In this document: positions 1-12,460 of the stretch, piece after piece | Layout of the letters: each line of letters begins with the position of its first letter | How positions within the stretch are numbered: the stretch's first letter is position 1 | From: Endomychus coccineus | Taxonomy: Eukaryota > Arthropoda > Insecta > Coleoptera > Endomychidae | Assembly: GCA_958510875.1 (NCBI GenBank) | Contig: OY294070.1 | Coordinates: 119,578,703 to 119,642,702 of the forward strand | Direction of reading: 5' to 3' | DNA length: 64,000 nucleotides | Notes under the pieces: model-generated | The model's database searches: none | What the model saw: only the letters and a program-made list of their open reading frames with translations | What the model was told of the DNA's origin: nothing | Made by a program: the position numbers and the translations under genes

Positions 1-2
1 GC

Positions 3-1100
3 GATGAAATTGAGATATTAATCAATCAACAAGATGTGTTGGTAGATTTGGCATCGTCTGCTTTATTCATCGAGGCAGAATTCCAGCCAGAAGCAAGTGG
101 TGATGGTGAATGTAAACTAACGAATAATTTCGGAGCGTTTCTCTTCGAATATATTAGTTATGAATTGAATGGAAAAGAGATAGACAAAGTACGTGATCCT
201 GGTATTGTCAGCACCATCAGAGCTTATCTAACATATGCCAAACATGAATCTATACCTCTAGCTATTTCTGGATGGTCATTTAAGGATGCATTGAGTTCAG
301 TCTACAATAATAAAATCAATTTATGGATACCGTTGAATTTTCTACTAGGCCTATTCATTGACTATAACAAAGTCTTGAGTGGAAAACATAAGCTGCGCTT
401 GATAAGGTCTCGAACCGATAACGATTGTTATACCAATAGCACAGGTACGAAGAGGGCTAAAATAAATGTGAAGACGATAGCATTAAAAGTGCGACATGTG
501 TTTCCAAGTGATCAGGTTAAATTTCAAATGTTGGAGAATTTGAGTGCTGAGAAGCCTATTTTGATTCCATTTCGCAGCTGGGATCTGCATGAAAATCCGT
601 TGATGAAGGAGAACACTCGTGACATTTGGGCTGTTAAAACATCAATGAATTTGGAACGACCCAGATATGTGATTTTAGCTTTCCAAACTGATCGAAAAAA
701 TAATCCTGTTAAGCACAGTGCATATTTCGATAATATAAACTTGCTAAATGTAAAATTATACTTGAATTCAGAGTGTTATCCATATGAAGCAATGAAATTG
801 AATTTCACCGACCAGCAATACGTGGAAGCATACCAGATGTACTATGATTTCCAGAAATCATTTTCAAATAAAATAATAAGCGAACCCATGTTAGATTATA
901 TAGCATTCAAGAATAGAGCAATTTTTGTGATTGACTGTTCAAAACAAAACGATGCTATAAAGTCATCAACAGTTGACGTCAAACTAGAGATGGAAAGTTT
1001 CCTGAATTTCCCCAAAAACACCAGGGCTTATTGCATCATCATTAACGATCGTATAATGGAGTATTCTCCAATTACAGGATCAGTTCGGAGTTTAGTGTGA
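3..1100 (+). CDS. Double jelly-roll capsid-like protein, 5' end outside window
   Basis: The frame is open from the left edge, so the true start lies outside; the first ATG-like codon near base 36 is a GTG and should not be taken as the start. About 365 residues are visible with no stop or frameshift, ending in TGA at 1098-1100, with a poly(A) signal 50 bases later. The protein is soluble-looking, rich in beta-prone segments, and has the NNFGAFLFEYISYELNGKEI segment that I associate with the double jelly-roll-like proteins annotated in many insect genomes, thought to derive from capsid genes of Polinton-like or related DNA viruses. No intron is needed. It could be a captured viral gene or part of an integrated element whose other genes lie to the left. 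The family call is from memory of similar proteins; the open frame is seen directly. Confidence 0.6.
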   Translation, partial: DEIEILINQQDVLVDLASSALFIEAEFQPEASGDGECKLTNNFGAFLFEYISYELNGKEIDKVRDPGIVSTIRAYLTYAKHESIPLAISGWSFKDALSSVYNNKINLWIPLNFLLGLFIDYNKVLSGKHKLRLIRSRTDNDCYTNSTGTKRAKINVKTIALKVRHVFPSDQVKFQMLENLSAEKPILIPFRSWDLHENPLMKENTRDIWAVKTSMNLERPRYVILAFQTDRKNNPVKHSAYFDNINLLNVKLYLNSECYPYEAMKLNFTDQQYVEAYQMYYDFQKSFSNKIISEPMLDYIAFKNRAIFVIDCSKQNDAIKSSTVDVKLEMESFLNFPKNTRAYCIIINDRIMEYSPITGSVRSLV

Positions 1101-1150
1101 AGAACCATGAATCATAATGTTATTATTTTAATTCTAAATGTATTTTTCTA

Positions 1151-1156
1151 AATAAA
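1151..1156 (+). terminator. AATAAA poly(A) signal of the capsid-like gene
   Basis: A canonical AATAAA lies 51 bases past the stop codon of the capsid-like frame, followed by a short TTA repeat. The spacing fits a normal eukaryotic 3' end. Confidence 0.5.
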
Positions 1157-1772
1157 TGTTATTATTATTATTTTTGGTATTTTATTTCTCTCACTTTCCC
1201 GCAAGACATCACAATAATGAACGAGCCGTTTGGTAAAGTACAGTCCCTTGGATCAACCCATCAGGATTGTAATCTAAATTTTAAATATCGCTTCAGGTCT
1301 AGAAACAAAAATGTATGCAACTATCTAATTAATAAATATAAAAGTGATTCAGATTATTATGTTATCTTTTCAATTATTATAATATGTAGTACCTAGTGGT
1401 TATAAGACAGTTTGCGGTAAATATTCTCTCTTATCTCGAGTGTTGAAGCCGATAAAGTTGTCACATTCAGAATAGCGAATATTCATTGATATCAATTCGT
1501 TGAAGCTTCTTTCTTCATGTGGGTTATCAATCTCAAACTTGAAGAATCTCAAATAAATCTACAGGTAATAATAGTCAAACATATTCATTTAGCCCCCGAC
1601 CAACACACAGGCCCTCGTAGGCTCGCAAATGATAACAATGTTGCATACAAAATAGCTTTAGGTTAGTTACATGGGAAATATCGATATTCTCAAATAAAAG
1701 GTAATAAAGGTGGGGTAATTTCTACAGCAGATATTTAACCTCAAAGATTCATCTGTTCGAGTCCTCATCGAA

Positions 1773-2282
1773 CCATCATAGTTCGTGAACGATGATGTCA
1801 GCTTGTTGAATCACGTGCTAAACAAGTGTCTGAATGTTGATAATGATCGCTTATGAAGATACTATAGCTCTACTCAATGTTCAGACTTTTATGAAGCATG
1901 TGTTTGAATGTCATATAGATTAGCGCTTATGAAGATATTCATATGATTATGTAAACTCGTGAACAAAAAATGTGTTTATCATTATAATCTTTTACGCGAA
2001 CGTATGGAGTTTGTAAAAGTCGTGCTCGTGAAGGAAAATAGTACAGATTGCTAATGGAGATATTTATATAATTATTATTGGTATTTTATTCCTCATCAGC
2101 CCATCATAGTTCGTGAACGATGGTGACAGGCTGTTGAATCACGTGCTAAACAAGTGTCTGAATGTTGATAATGATCGCTTATGAAGAAGATACTATAGCT
2201 CTACTCAATATTCAGACTTTTATGAAGCATGTGTTTGAATGTCATATAGATTAGCACTTATGAAGATATTCATATGATTATT
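1773..2282. repeat. Direct duplication of a ~180-bp module
   Basis: Bases 1773-1950 and 2101-2282 are nearly identical (shared start CCATCATAGTTCGTGAACG, shared end near ATTCATATGATTA), differing by scattered substitutions and a 3-bp insertion. The module contains short inverted pairs such as TTCGTGAA. No coding frame is evident. Confidence 0.85.
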
Positions 2283-2285
2283 ATC

Positions 2286-4660
2286 CACATCTATTCCTCA
2301 TCATAGTTCTACCTCTTGGGTGGTTGGGGAAATGAGTTCGATCTCTATAAAACTCCCTCGCATATATGTTTCCCATTGAAATTGATTGAATTTTATAAAA
2401 AAAAGCCAACTATCCTATGAAGAAATGTGTGTCGATGAAAAATGTTTTATTAGTATATTTTTGCATACTGAAAAAATTATATTAGCACATCTATATGTTT
2501 AAGATGATTAAAAATGTATTTTGTTATATAGCAATCGAGCTGTACAGACAGTTCGTGATGCGTAACACCGCTTCGTCTAGATTCTGTATAGGTATTGGGC
2601 TACACCCAGCAGCAGCTAGATTTCGGGTCATATTATGCGATTTATATGATTCGAATATATACATACTACATGTGTGATTTAAAATAAAGTATTCTCATCG
2701 CGTTTGAAGGTGATCGGCGTATCTTTCTTATCTCTCTCGAGCGAGCTGTAGCTCTACCGCAAAATATGATAGTGAATATTGTTCAACCTTATTTGAATTA
2801 TATAGGATAATTTATGAAACATACATGAATGAATATTATAGCGAATTATGTTTACTTCGGAACTAATTTTGGAAAAACATTTTATATATTCATATTACTT
2901 TCGGATAACTTATGAAACTACTTTAACATTGAAGGATCGCGCGCATCATTACGATAATTCCAAGTTGAATAAGATGATTTAATAGTTATTTCTGCAAACG
3001 CTTCATAATATCGCTATTATGAGAAGCAGCATTTTTGTAAACTATCACATGTTAGATGTTATGGCCCTTATTGAAGACTTGTGGGGGCAGACAATGCATC
3101 GCGACCGATATCATTATAACTCAGACAAAACCCTGCGACTAACGGCATGTACAAACAACCTCACATTTCATTGAAGGCTCCTGCAAGGTAGATACCTCAC
3201 TGAAGACCTGCGTGATAGACATCATTATACCTGCACACTCTGTATAACCTCACATACACACCTGTCTCGTTGGAGATCGCGCCAGCTTCATTCAAATTCA
3301 CATGACTAACGTCATACATAAACAACCCCACATTCCATACCCCATTGAAGTCTCCCAACTCCATTTTGTATACTAAAAATAATTTCCATATATGTTTAAG
3401 ATGATTGAAATTGCATTTTGTAATATAGCAATCATGTAAGGTATAGACGGCTTGAATAAACGTTTTTGAAAGTAATTTCCTTATAAACATCGCGTTTGAG
3501 GAATGTAGAAGATATCATTTCTATACTATATAACATTCCATCTATGCATTCAAGGAACAGCAGCCCTCCCATGATACCTTCGATGAATGCCCGGTCTCTT
3601 TCAAAAATCACGTGACTGACGACATGTACAAACAACACTATTTCAAAACCCTAGGACTATGAAGCCGCGTGGAGAAACAAATGTCGGGGTCCGAGCCTGG
3701 TAAATGCCTGGGTCCGAGCCTGGTAAATATTAACATTATCATATAAATATTTGCGACTTCTAACGCGCTGCCGTCTTGCGATATGTTTCATAAACAGATA
3801 TGATTTATCCATTTAACCGCGATAGAACGATAAATTGAATTATTTCATTTTAATAATAATTTAACGCGTTGGCTAGGTGTTCCAAACAGATATGATTTAT
3901 TTAACCGCAATTGTTACTATAGAATGACGAGTTGAATTATTTTAAGAATATAGTTTATTTTCGTGAATATTCACAGACTCTCAACTGCCTCGTATCTTTT
4001 GTCAGAGAATATGTTTACAGCTGAAATTCTCCCTAACCTCACATTGTGTATGCCCCAGCCCTACAAGCTGATTCGTGAGACCTTGTATATGCCCCAACCC
4101 TACAGGCTGATTCGTGAGACCTTGTATACAGGTTGATTACCACAAAACCCTAGCAGAAGGTCACCACACCCTAGAGGTCACACCCCCACAAATCCCTAGC
4201 AGAAGGTCACCTAGAGGTCACACTCTCTACCCGACCGATAATACCAATACTCACCGATACCTGTCTGGGCATACCGCGCATGCGCTACTGGTTGCCTACA
4301 TCTGATAAGGCTCTCTGTCTGGCCGCCCCAAGTAAGCCCCTGCCTACTATGCTCCATACAAAACCACGTGTTGTAAAATGATTTCAGAACTTTCTAAAGA
4401 AATTTACACAACAACTTCTAAAAAAGAAAATTGTTTCAATACGAGTATTTAAATCGTAACTTTTCCCTGTTGCAAGAAATCTTAGAGTGGTTGGAAGTCT
4501 CTCATGGGGTGTTATTGCTTTCCTCATGTGAGTGTCTTGTTTTCCAATGAAAGGTGTGACCAACTTCAAAAGATCTGCGTATGTTTCCTCATCATATAAT
4601 GCCAAAATAAGATCAAAGCATTTGGTAAAAGTTTTACTTCCGGTTCATTCCCTCATCTAA
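2286..4660. repeat. Gene-free stretch with local duplications
   Basis: No convincing gene. It holds several short direct repeats: a GTTTAAGATGATT module at 2495 and again at 3392; a doubled GGTCCGAGCCTGGTAAAT at about 3688-3728; an AACAGATATGATTTAT module twice between 3793 and 3950; a doubled 45-50-bp unit (GCTGATTCGTGAGACCTTG) at about 4030-4133; and a CCCTAGCAGAAGGTCACC pair near 4150-4215. Short open frames here are not supported by splice sites or similarity. Confidence 0.6.
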
Positions 4661-4666
4661 CCAAAG

Positions 4667-7282
4667 ATGGTGGAACGCTGGCAACTACACCATAAGAAAA
4701 AACCAACCATTTTGCTGGAATGTTTACAGCACATTCCACTTTGGATCCACAAGGGAAGGAGTCTCCTAATATTGCTGTCATCGATAGGCGCATTCTGCGT
4801 CATACCAAAAAGGCTATGTGGCCAGATGGGATTCCACCTGCCGTTCTGAAGGAATGTGGGCTTGAACTAACACCAACTTCCTTTCCTGAGAAGGTGATGT
4901 TGAAGGCGAGATTGAAGGGAGAGTTAACACCAGTTTTCTGCACGTTGTTTACCATTTCATTCAAACTTGCTGTGTTTCCTTCCAGCTGAAAAACCAATTC
5001 CAACAGAGGAAAGAAGTCCTTTCCTAATTATTATAGACCCATTGCACCATTATCTGTGATCTCTAAAGTGATGGAGAAAGCAATCAACATCGAGCTCATC
5101 CAATACCTAGAGAGCTCCAACTCCAAAATCGTGAATGACAGGCAATATGGCTTCCGTCAGATGAGATCAAGAGGAGACCTGTTTGCCTATGTATCATATG
5201 TGATATGTATGGCACAAACCTTTTGAAAAATATGGGGAATCTTTAGCTGAGACATTGTATATCTCCAAAGCCTTCTTGGGAAACTTTCCACATATGGTTT
5301 GCCGCCTCAACTTTGTCGCTTACTATCGAGTTTTCTCTCAGATAGATCACTCTATGTGGTGGTTGACGGAGTATCCTCCGATACAATGGATGTCAACGCT
5401 AGTGTTCCAGAGGGATCTGTATTGGCACCAACGTTGTTCCTGCTCCATATCACCGATCTATGTGAAGTGACCACCTGTCCCGTCCACAGCTTTGCAGACT
5501 TTATATATTTTATAGCGCTTTCTCATCTAGAGCCCATATACCATCCAACGAAGCTAGAGGAGTGAGACACAGACAGGTTGACGCAATTAATGGAGATCTG
5601 GCAATGATTTTGAAATTGGGATCTGATGATCTAGTAGATTTTAATGCATCCAAAACTCAAGCTTTCATCTTCTCCAAGATGGCGGATCCCACAATCCATC
5701 TGATGATGTCAGGTATAACTATTCCTATGAAGACTTCAAAAACCATGCTCGGAATCACCACCAACCCTCTTATGGGATAATCATGTGATGTCCATTGCGA
5801 CAACCCCTTCACAATAACTTGGTTTTCCATTCAATGCCATGAGCTAGTTTACATCCAGCAGCTCCTCATAATCTAGAAAGCAGAGATTCGACCTGTCCTG
5901 AAGTACTTTCCACATGTTTAGAGTTCGGCTCCCAAACATCGGCTGTAGTTCTTAGATTCTATCCATCCCGGATAGAGGAGATTGGACTAACGAAACTTTC
6001 ACCTTACTGCTACCAGACGGGCTCGTATGGTTCACAATTGAGTCTAATGTAGGTCGGGAGTGTATCGACAAAGGCCAAAGATCACTATCTCAGTGACTCT
6101 AGGCGCTAACTGCACGGTTTTTGAGGCGAAAATTACAAATTTATAACTCTACGCAATATTGACTTGTGCCATGGAAAACCTGCAGAGGAACTACGTAAAT
6201 AGGCGCATATATATTTGCACAGACAGCCGTTCGGCTCTGGAAGTTCTCAGATCACCCAGTTCACATCGAGGCTTGTCAAAGAATGCAAGGATACACTGAC
6301 TGAACCAGCCAGGAGAACTGAAGTTCAACTCATATGGGGGTCCCTGGACACAGTGGAGTTGTAGGGAATGAAATGACCGACTCTGGCTAGGCGATGGTCG
6401 TATAGCGCCCCCGTCGGTTCGGAACCAATGGTCGGTTTGGAACCAATGGTCGGTTTTAAACATATGGTCGGTTTATCAAATTGCGTGGGTGGTCTCACCC
6501 TTCTGGGCCAACTGAATGAAGAGTGGTCTGAACTGTGGCCAGAATCACCACGCATAAGGCAGGCCAACTTCTTTATCAATGAACATGTGCCTAGGCTCTC
6601 AAAAAACTCCTTCCTCTGAACAGAAGGGAGAGGACTGGAATTCTAACCGCTCAGTCATCTCAACAAACACCTTCACACTATGGGCATCACAGATGACCCA
6701 ATATGTAGGAAATGCCGAGAGTCGGAAGAAACTGCCTCTCACATCCTTCGCATCCCTCAGGTACCGGCACTTCGGAGAATCAAAACTGCTCCCAGAAGAA
6801 CTTATGTAAGCCAGCATTGGCAATATAAGTGCCTCTCAAAAGTGATGATGATAATGATTATCCAGGAGGGAACTATTCGTCTGATTAATGGAGTGTGACT
6901 TACGAATTCATTGTCCTCTCTAAAACATCGTAGAAAGGTAGGCGATATCTCCCTTTTCGATAAATATTCCATGATCGGTGTTCATCAGAAATCTCGTCTG
7001 TTATTCCAGCACGAGAGATTCCAGATAGGCCCTTTATTGTCAAGCTCGAGACCTGCCGAAATTCTTCTTACCATACTTCAATTTTCTATCGAACAGCGAA
7101 GTGGCGTAACCCTCTGCCTAGAGAGGTCTTTCCTTATGCCTATAATCCCCAAACCTTCAAGAAAAATTCGAATGCCTATCTCCTCCAATATTAAACGGCT
7201 GGCTCACACGATGTTCTTCGAACATTATAGGTTTTCCTCTCGTCAAAGTATAGAAAAAAGGTATTCAGACTCAAACCATTAA
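4667..7282 (+). pseudogene. Non-LTR retrotransposon remnant (RT, RNase H, zinc-knuckle tail)
   Basis: Successive frames on the plus strand read as a decayed non-LTR ORF2. Around 4740-4990 is the RT-upstream block (PDGIPPAVLKECGLELTP); near 5030-5160 a NYRPIAPLSVISKVMEKAI-type block; 5299-5565 has the S-PEGSVLAP block but the catalytic aspartates are lost (FADF instead of F/Y-ADD); 6190-6400 has the RNase H end (PGHSGVVGNEMTD); 6680-6760 has a C-x2-C-type zinc knuckle (DPICRKCRESEE); 6911-7282 is the C-terminal end. Many stops and frame changes show it is dead. The same family occurs at 28.3, 30.7, 55.0 and 61.6 kb. Clade (R1 or Jockey group) is uncertain. Confidence 0.75.
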
Positions 7283-8100
7283 CCCCGCATCAATGTAAAT
7301 AGATACTACGCAATTTTGAGAAATAAAATAAATAAAATTTATTCCAGCTACTACGTTAATAGGAGATGCAAGTAGAATTCAAGCGATTTTCCATCCGCGG
7401 CCCTGCTTACGTAAAAATATAATATAGAAATATGACATCGAACTGTACGTGATGTTTTGAATAAAAAAGATTTTGATTCAATAATTTTGGGTAAATATTT
7501 GAGCTTGCAATGTAGAATGTACAACAAAGTTTACGAACACATTTTATTAGAATACGTCTGACTTCGGGTCAGTGAGGCAGTCAAGTTTGAATGTTTGTTT
7601 AGGAAATGATTGTAGGATTATCATTTCATAATTTCGAATGAGAATAATAATGATAATGAGGTCGTCAAAATCAAAACGTGGAATTTTTTATGTGCTCTTT
7701 TTGTATAGAGATAAATACCTCAAACCTTGGACTTATTCGAGTGTAAGTATCATCAATATCAAAAGTACATCTTTATCGCATCAGTTATGTATTTAAATCT
7801 AATGATTTAATTATGTTTTAGTAAATTAATTATATAACCTTCTAGATTTCATTGTGTCATAGGTTAATCGATATTACAGAATTAGTCAAATTATATCATG
7901 AATACCATAAGCTAAATTAGAAAAATGCAATCACAAAACATGTTTCGGTTAATAAACAAGCAACATAATTTGATGATTCTGATAATTTTCTCGCATTTAT
8001 GGTTCCTTACAAGGCCTTTGAACACCCAGCAACCTGTTCCGGCTTTTTACGGTTTCAAGTCATCAGCGAAGAAGAATATTCAATGCATTGGTTGAATAAC
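7283..8100. other. Gene-free AT-rich spacer
   Basis: No gene, clear repeat or RNA seen. AT-rich DNA between the non-LTR remnant and the Penelope endonuclease fragment; the last ~100 bases probably belong to the degraded upstream part of that Penelope element. Confidence 0.4.
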
Positions 8101-8125
8101 AAACACATTTTCGTGTTAGAAGTCA

Positions 8126-8461
8126 ATGGACAAGACGGTGATGATTTGCCCAGACTGTGATGACTTTTATATAGGTAGAACTTGTCGGAATTTCAAATTA
8201 AGACACGAAGAACATTTTCGCTCGTTTAGACTCAACAAAACTGACTCAACCTTTGCTAATCATTTTTTACAAACTGGTCATAATTTCCCTAATTTAGATA
8301 GCCTAAGCATTTTACATAACCAAACCAGAGGTTTTAAATTGAATACATTAGAATCAATAGAGATTTATAAAGGTGTCAAAAACTCTAACAAAAATATCCT
8401 CAATGATAAGTTAGACCTATATCAAAGTGAACTTTTCATGTGTCTTTCAAACCGCTCTTAA
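8126..8461 (+). pseudogene. Penelope-like element GIY-YIG endonuclease domain
   Basis: About 110 uninterrupted residues carry the Penelope endonuclease signature: a CPDC pair, FYIG, then R-x-C-R-N and the H-EEHF block (residues about 10-35), followed by the F-x-NHFLQTGH block. This domain nicks target DNA for reverse transcription in Penelope elements. The reverse transcriptase that should precede it is missing, and the GIY half of the motif is damaged. It is followed by a duplicated 96-bp tail and a decayed hammerhead-like motif, the expected order for the 3' end of such an element. Confidence 0.75.
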
Positions 8462-8633
8462 TATAATTCTTAGAATATTAAATTATAATCACACTAATTC
8501 ACAAATTGTTACCTTGTTCACTATGTAATACTGTACTGTCTTTCAAACCGCTCTTTAAATAATTCTTATAATATTAAATTATAATCACACTAATTCACAA
8601 ATTGTTACTATGTTTACTATGTAATACTGTACT
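8442..8633. repeat. Tandem 96-bp duplication at the Penelope 3' end
   Basis: Bases 8442-8537 and 8538-8633 are near-identical copies beginning GTCTTTCAAACCGCTCTT and ending TAATACTGTACT. The first copy includes the end and stop of the endonuclease frame, so the duplication arose inside the element. Confidence 0.85.
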
Positions 8634-8751
8634 TTCCTTGGATCTACCTGTTTTTGGAATTTCTGTTGATCCCTTAATGTCAACCCCACTTTACTCTACT
8701 CTATTTATACTTGAACTGTTTCATTGATTTCTTCATAATTTTCTAATTGTT

Positions 8752-8785
8752 TGATAATGGCACTTCGGTGTTGAAACTATAGTTA
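8752..8785 (+). ncRNA. Decayed hammerhead-like motif (second Penelope family)
   Basis: TTGATAA followed by a GGCAC/GTGTT stem closed by a TTCG loop and then GAAAC resembles a hammerhead core (CTGATGA, stem II, GAAA) with two core substitutions. Its position about 290 bases past the endonuclease frame fits a Penelope terminal repeat. Probably inactive. Confidence 0.35.
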
Positions 8786-8799
8786 CGTTTTCACGTTAT

Positions 8800-10840
8800 T
8801 ATTAATAAAAATGGTATAAAAACAGTAGTTATTCTTTCATATAATCAATAAGTTAATTGTTAATTAATTACTTGTATATAATTGAATTGAGACTAACCTG
8901 GATATCATTGACGTTAATCGATGACCACTTATTCAACGAGTGGTCTCGGCATTAAAGTCAATACTATTGTTATGAAGTAAATTAATTGACATAACATGCT
9001 TTAAGAACTGTTTCTGTTTTTTTATATAGTTTGATTGACGGGCAGTCAATTGCGATTTGCTTGTATACATACAGAATGAAAATAACTTTAATTTTCTCTA
9101 ATTTAATAAATAAATGTAATTAGTTTCGCTAACACGTAGATTATTCAAACATATATTACAAAGAACTAACTTACCACGAAAGAACTAATCTAATGTATAA
9201 AATTTGAATTTTATTAGTGGGGTAATTTTAAATTTCATTAGTCTCAGAAATTTAGGTGTTGACGTAGTGTATAAGAAGCATAATAATGAAGATAAATCAT
9301 CGATGATGATGTGGGATTTACAAGCTAACTTGTGGGTCTCGCCCTGAGATATATATGTCAGACATGGAGGACAACGGACAAAAGAACATGGGCGTACTTT
9401 CATTATTAATAAATATAATTCGACCTTTACTTTTAATTATGGAAAACCCTAACTTAAAGAATATTTTAATAATTTACACATTCAAAAAAAAAGTGATAAA
9501 TCTGCTGGAATTCCTAGAAATTAATAAGTACGAGAAGTCCGATATTCTGTTCAACGATCAACAAATGTTTAAAAATTATTTTTCATTATTGAATTAGTAT
9601 TATTTTTCGCTTCGCTACCAGTTTATCGTTTAATCCCTTGATGGTTAAGACCGCAATAGGTAAAATTGCACCAACCATCTATCATCAGAAGATGATCATT
9701 ATTGTTATATATTGAATTAGCTCTTTTGTGGTAAGTTGGTTCATAGCTATATGATGAAGCTACGTTGTTAGAGAAATTGGTTAAATTTATTTATTAAATC
9801 TGTGAAAATCAAACTTTTAATAATTATTTTACTTGTTTATAATGGATTTTCATCAATTAATCGCTGAATATATTCAATTTACATACAGATTACTTTTCAA
9901 TATTATATAGATTATAAAAATATTTTCACTATAAGATTTGCGACTACAAATAATATTAATATTTAATTTTCAATTATAAATATTTATAAATTTGTTACAT
10001 TCAAAACCCATAAAAATGTAATAATTAATAAAATTGCTGATAAAAAATTATAAATATATATCTTTGAAATTTCTTCTAAAATGATAAAAATAAAAAATTT
10101 TACTCAAGCAAAACTTTATTTACTAATAACAAATGAATAAACATATATTTATTCATTTTAAAATTTTATTATACTTACCTAATTATTGATGAAATAAATA
10201 AACTAATTGATTAAATAATTTAAATAATATAAATAAATGTATATTTAATAAAAAAATTAAGATGAAAATTGGAATAAGAAAAAACTTTAGACAGAAAAAC
10301 TTTGGAAAATTTATAAAAATTTTTATTTATTAATTTTTAATTTTTATTATTGATAGCTTCTACAAATAATATTAATATTCAATTATGAATTTGAATAAAT
10401 TTGTTATATTCAAAACCCATAGAAATTTAATAAATTTATTAATAAAATTACCGATGAAAAATTATAAATATACACCTTTGAAATTTTATCTAAAAAACGA
10501 TAAAAATGAAAAGTCTTACTCAAATAAAACTTATTTTCTAATAACAAATGAATAAACAGATATTTATTCATTTTAAAATTTGATTATATTAGTAAATATG
10601 TAAGTAAGAAATAAAATTAAAATAACTTCCCTACAAATATTTAAAGAACAATTAAATAATATTAATTCCGTACAAACTAATTAAATTTAACTAAACATTT
10701 TAATGAAAATAATTAATTCATACTTTTCCTTTATTTGATTAATAAAATAATAATATTTTTTTTAATACAAAGTTGAAGTTGCGTTGCAATTAAAATCGAA
10801 GTTGTTTTACAATAATACCAACATGGCATTGTTCTATGAC
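8800..10840. repeat. Very AT-rich region with a duplicated ~240-bp segment
   Basis: No gene recognised. Bases about 9942-10178 and 10367-10590 are diverged copies of one AT-rich segment (both include CTACAAATAATATTAATATT and AATAACAAATGAATAAACA). An 80-codon open frame at 9355-9597 has low-complexity Leu/Ile/Asn/Lys composition and no recognised motif. If the TBL2 gene continues upstream, this is its intron. Confidence 0.5.
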
Positions 10841-10846
10841 TTATAC

Positions 10847-10953
10847 GGTGCAATAATTATACATTTATATGCAGCGAATTGCAACAATACATTCTTTCAC
10901 AGCCAGATGCCACTAGAGTGAAGGCAATCTGTGAATCACGTGATTTGTATACA
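10847..10953 (+). pseudogene. Possible relic of a fourth dehydratase ACT exon
   Basis: GGTGCAA at 10847, ATGCA about 22 bases on, and GTGAAGGCAATCTGTGAATC at 10918-10937 occur in the same order and nearly the same spacing as in the last exon of the three dehydratase genes. The 20-base block matches a composite of the three paralogues at about 18 positions. No reading frame survives and no splice acceptor is present. It lies on the opposite strand to the array. Chance similarity cannot be excluded. Confidence 0.25.
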
Positions 10954-11086
10954 AACAACAGAATTTTTTCAATATTATGTAGGTCACGTTTTAATTTTTT
11001 AAAGAAAAAAATTTGCAACTGACAGACAACTGAATTCAATTTTCATTCCATGGTGATACGTATTCATGTGATATTTTTGATTTCAG

Positions 11087-12177
11087 TGGAATATACTAAA
11101 GGCCAAGATCCCTATCTGAAGTTAACGTCCAAATACAAGCAATCTGGTGCAAAAGCTTTGATAGCCTTGTCTCACAACGGAGTAGTTGCGATAGCTGTAA
11201 CAAACACAATTTATTTCTTCTCCGGCCATAATGGAATCTTGGATCAAACGATTGATAATGTCTTTGACGGTAAGTAAACTCAATTAAGAACGGAATGAGC
11301 AATATTTCCAAATTTTTCCTATAAAACGCTATAGTTTCATTTTATGAGGTGTTGAATCAGATGAACATAACCTGCCACCAATATTCTTGCAACTTTGAAT
11401 CTTTGTTACTTGAACAGATGAATTGTTTTTATAGTGTTTGTTTTCTTTTAAATTCAGATCAAATCGAGTAATATGTGAATAATAGATACTACCATCTATG
11501 ATACAGCAACAGTAGGGCTCCAATTTCTATATACACGATGTTACAAAAAGGTACTTTTACGCCAAATATGACGATTTAGCAAATCGCATTTCTACAAAAA
11601 TGCTTTTCTTGAAAAAGATTAAATTTTTGTGATTATTCTGTCAATTTGTTATGTATCAGTTTGAAATTTAGTAGAAACACTTCTTATGATCAATCATATC
11701 CTTGAAGGTATTATTACTAGGAGGTCTGTCACTACGCTCGCATGCCCGAAGGGAAAAAAGAAAATTGACAAAATTATTTAAAAATAAATATTTTAATTCA
11801 AACTTCAACATTCTTCATCTTTTAAGGCAAGTTTTTTGTAAATAGATAACGGGATGAGCTGCTTTTTGTAACATCCTGTATAATAATCGTACTTTCAACA
11901 AGTACGTATTACTGTTAATTAAGTTTGAATACTTTTTACAATATAATATGATATTTCAGGAGATATAACGGCGATACTGTTCGATGCATCTGGCGAACAT
12001 TTGCTGGTAGCCGGACAACGCCATGTCCGTGTTTTCCACAACGTAACCGGGTACAAGTGTGTCATTCATGAAGCTAAAGAAAAGCTGAAAGAACACCAAA
12101 CTTCAGCTACCAAAGAACGTTTACAGCTATTAATCGAGGAGAATCAGAAATTTATAGAATCTGTTTCCAATAAATAA
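11087..12177 (+). CDS. TBL2: TBL2-like WD40 protein, last two exons
   Basis: Two exons are visible: 11087-11269 (acceptor TTTCAG, donor GTAAGT) and 11960-12177 (acceptor ATTTCAG, stop TAA). Both junctions are phase 1. The first begins VEYTKGQDPYLKL and the second ends with a VRVFHN strand and a charged helical tail (KERLQLLIEENQKF), which is how the C terminus of transducin beta-like protein 2 runs: final WD repeats then a coiled-coil-like tail. In animals TBL2 is an ER-anchored WD40 protein linked to the PERK stress response. Upstream exons, including the N-terminal anchor, were not found and should lie left of 11087, perhaps outside the window. The frame is intact. Confidence 0.75.
11270..11959 (+). 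other. Last intron of the TBL2-like gene
   Basis: Donor GTAAGT at 11270 and acceptor ATTTCAG ending at 11959 bound a 690-bp intron. It holds a TACTAGGAGGTC motif near 11720 that recurs near 25877, probably from a shared unidentified repeat; otherwise nothing recognised. Confidence 0.7.
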
Positions 12178-12215
12178 GCAATCGCACTATTATTGTTGAT
12201 ACTATTATACAGAGA

Positions 12216-12221
12216 AATAAA
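12216..12221 (+). terminator. AATAAA poly(A) signal of TBL2-like gene
   Basis: AATAAA 39 bases past the TBL2 stop, followed by T-rich sequence. Confidence 0.6.
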
Positions 12222-12460
12222 ATTTTATATTTTATTCATATGAATTGAATAGGCTGTTTCAGTTTCCTCAATCTGTTGTTCCTTGATTGGTGTTCTGCGG
12301 TTTGTCATTGTAAAATACGGTTACGGTTATCAGTGGCGGCTTGTTGGTGTAAACATGGTTCTCTCTCTTTCTCTATGAAACTGTGTGGCCATTTAATTTA
12401 GACAACCATGTCACGTTGAAGTTTGATTCAATCATTGATTAGCCAGAACAAACGTGAAAA

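Noticed and set aside
1740..1765. tRNA gene suggested by GTTCGAGTCC
   Set aside because: No A box at the right distance and no cloverleaf could be folded around it.
10857..11039. 60-codon minus-strand frame
   Set aside because: No motif, no ATG context, and overlaps the TBL2 acceptor region; looks like chance.
12330..12350. CAGTGGCGGCTTG as a hAT end
   Set aside because: Resembles the 42.7-kb hAT terminus, but no matching opposite end or target duplication is nearby.
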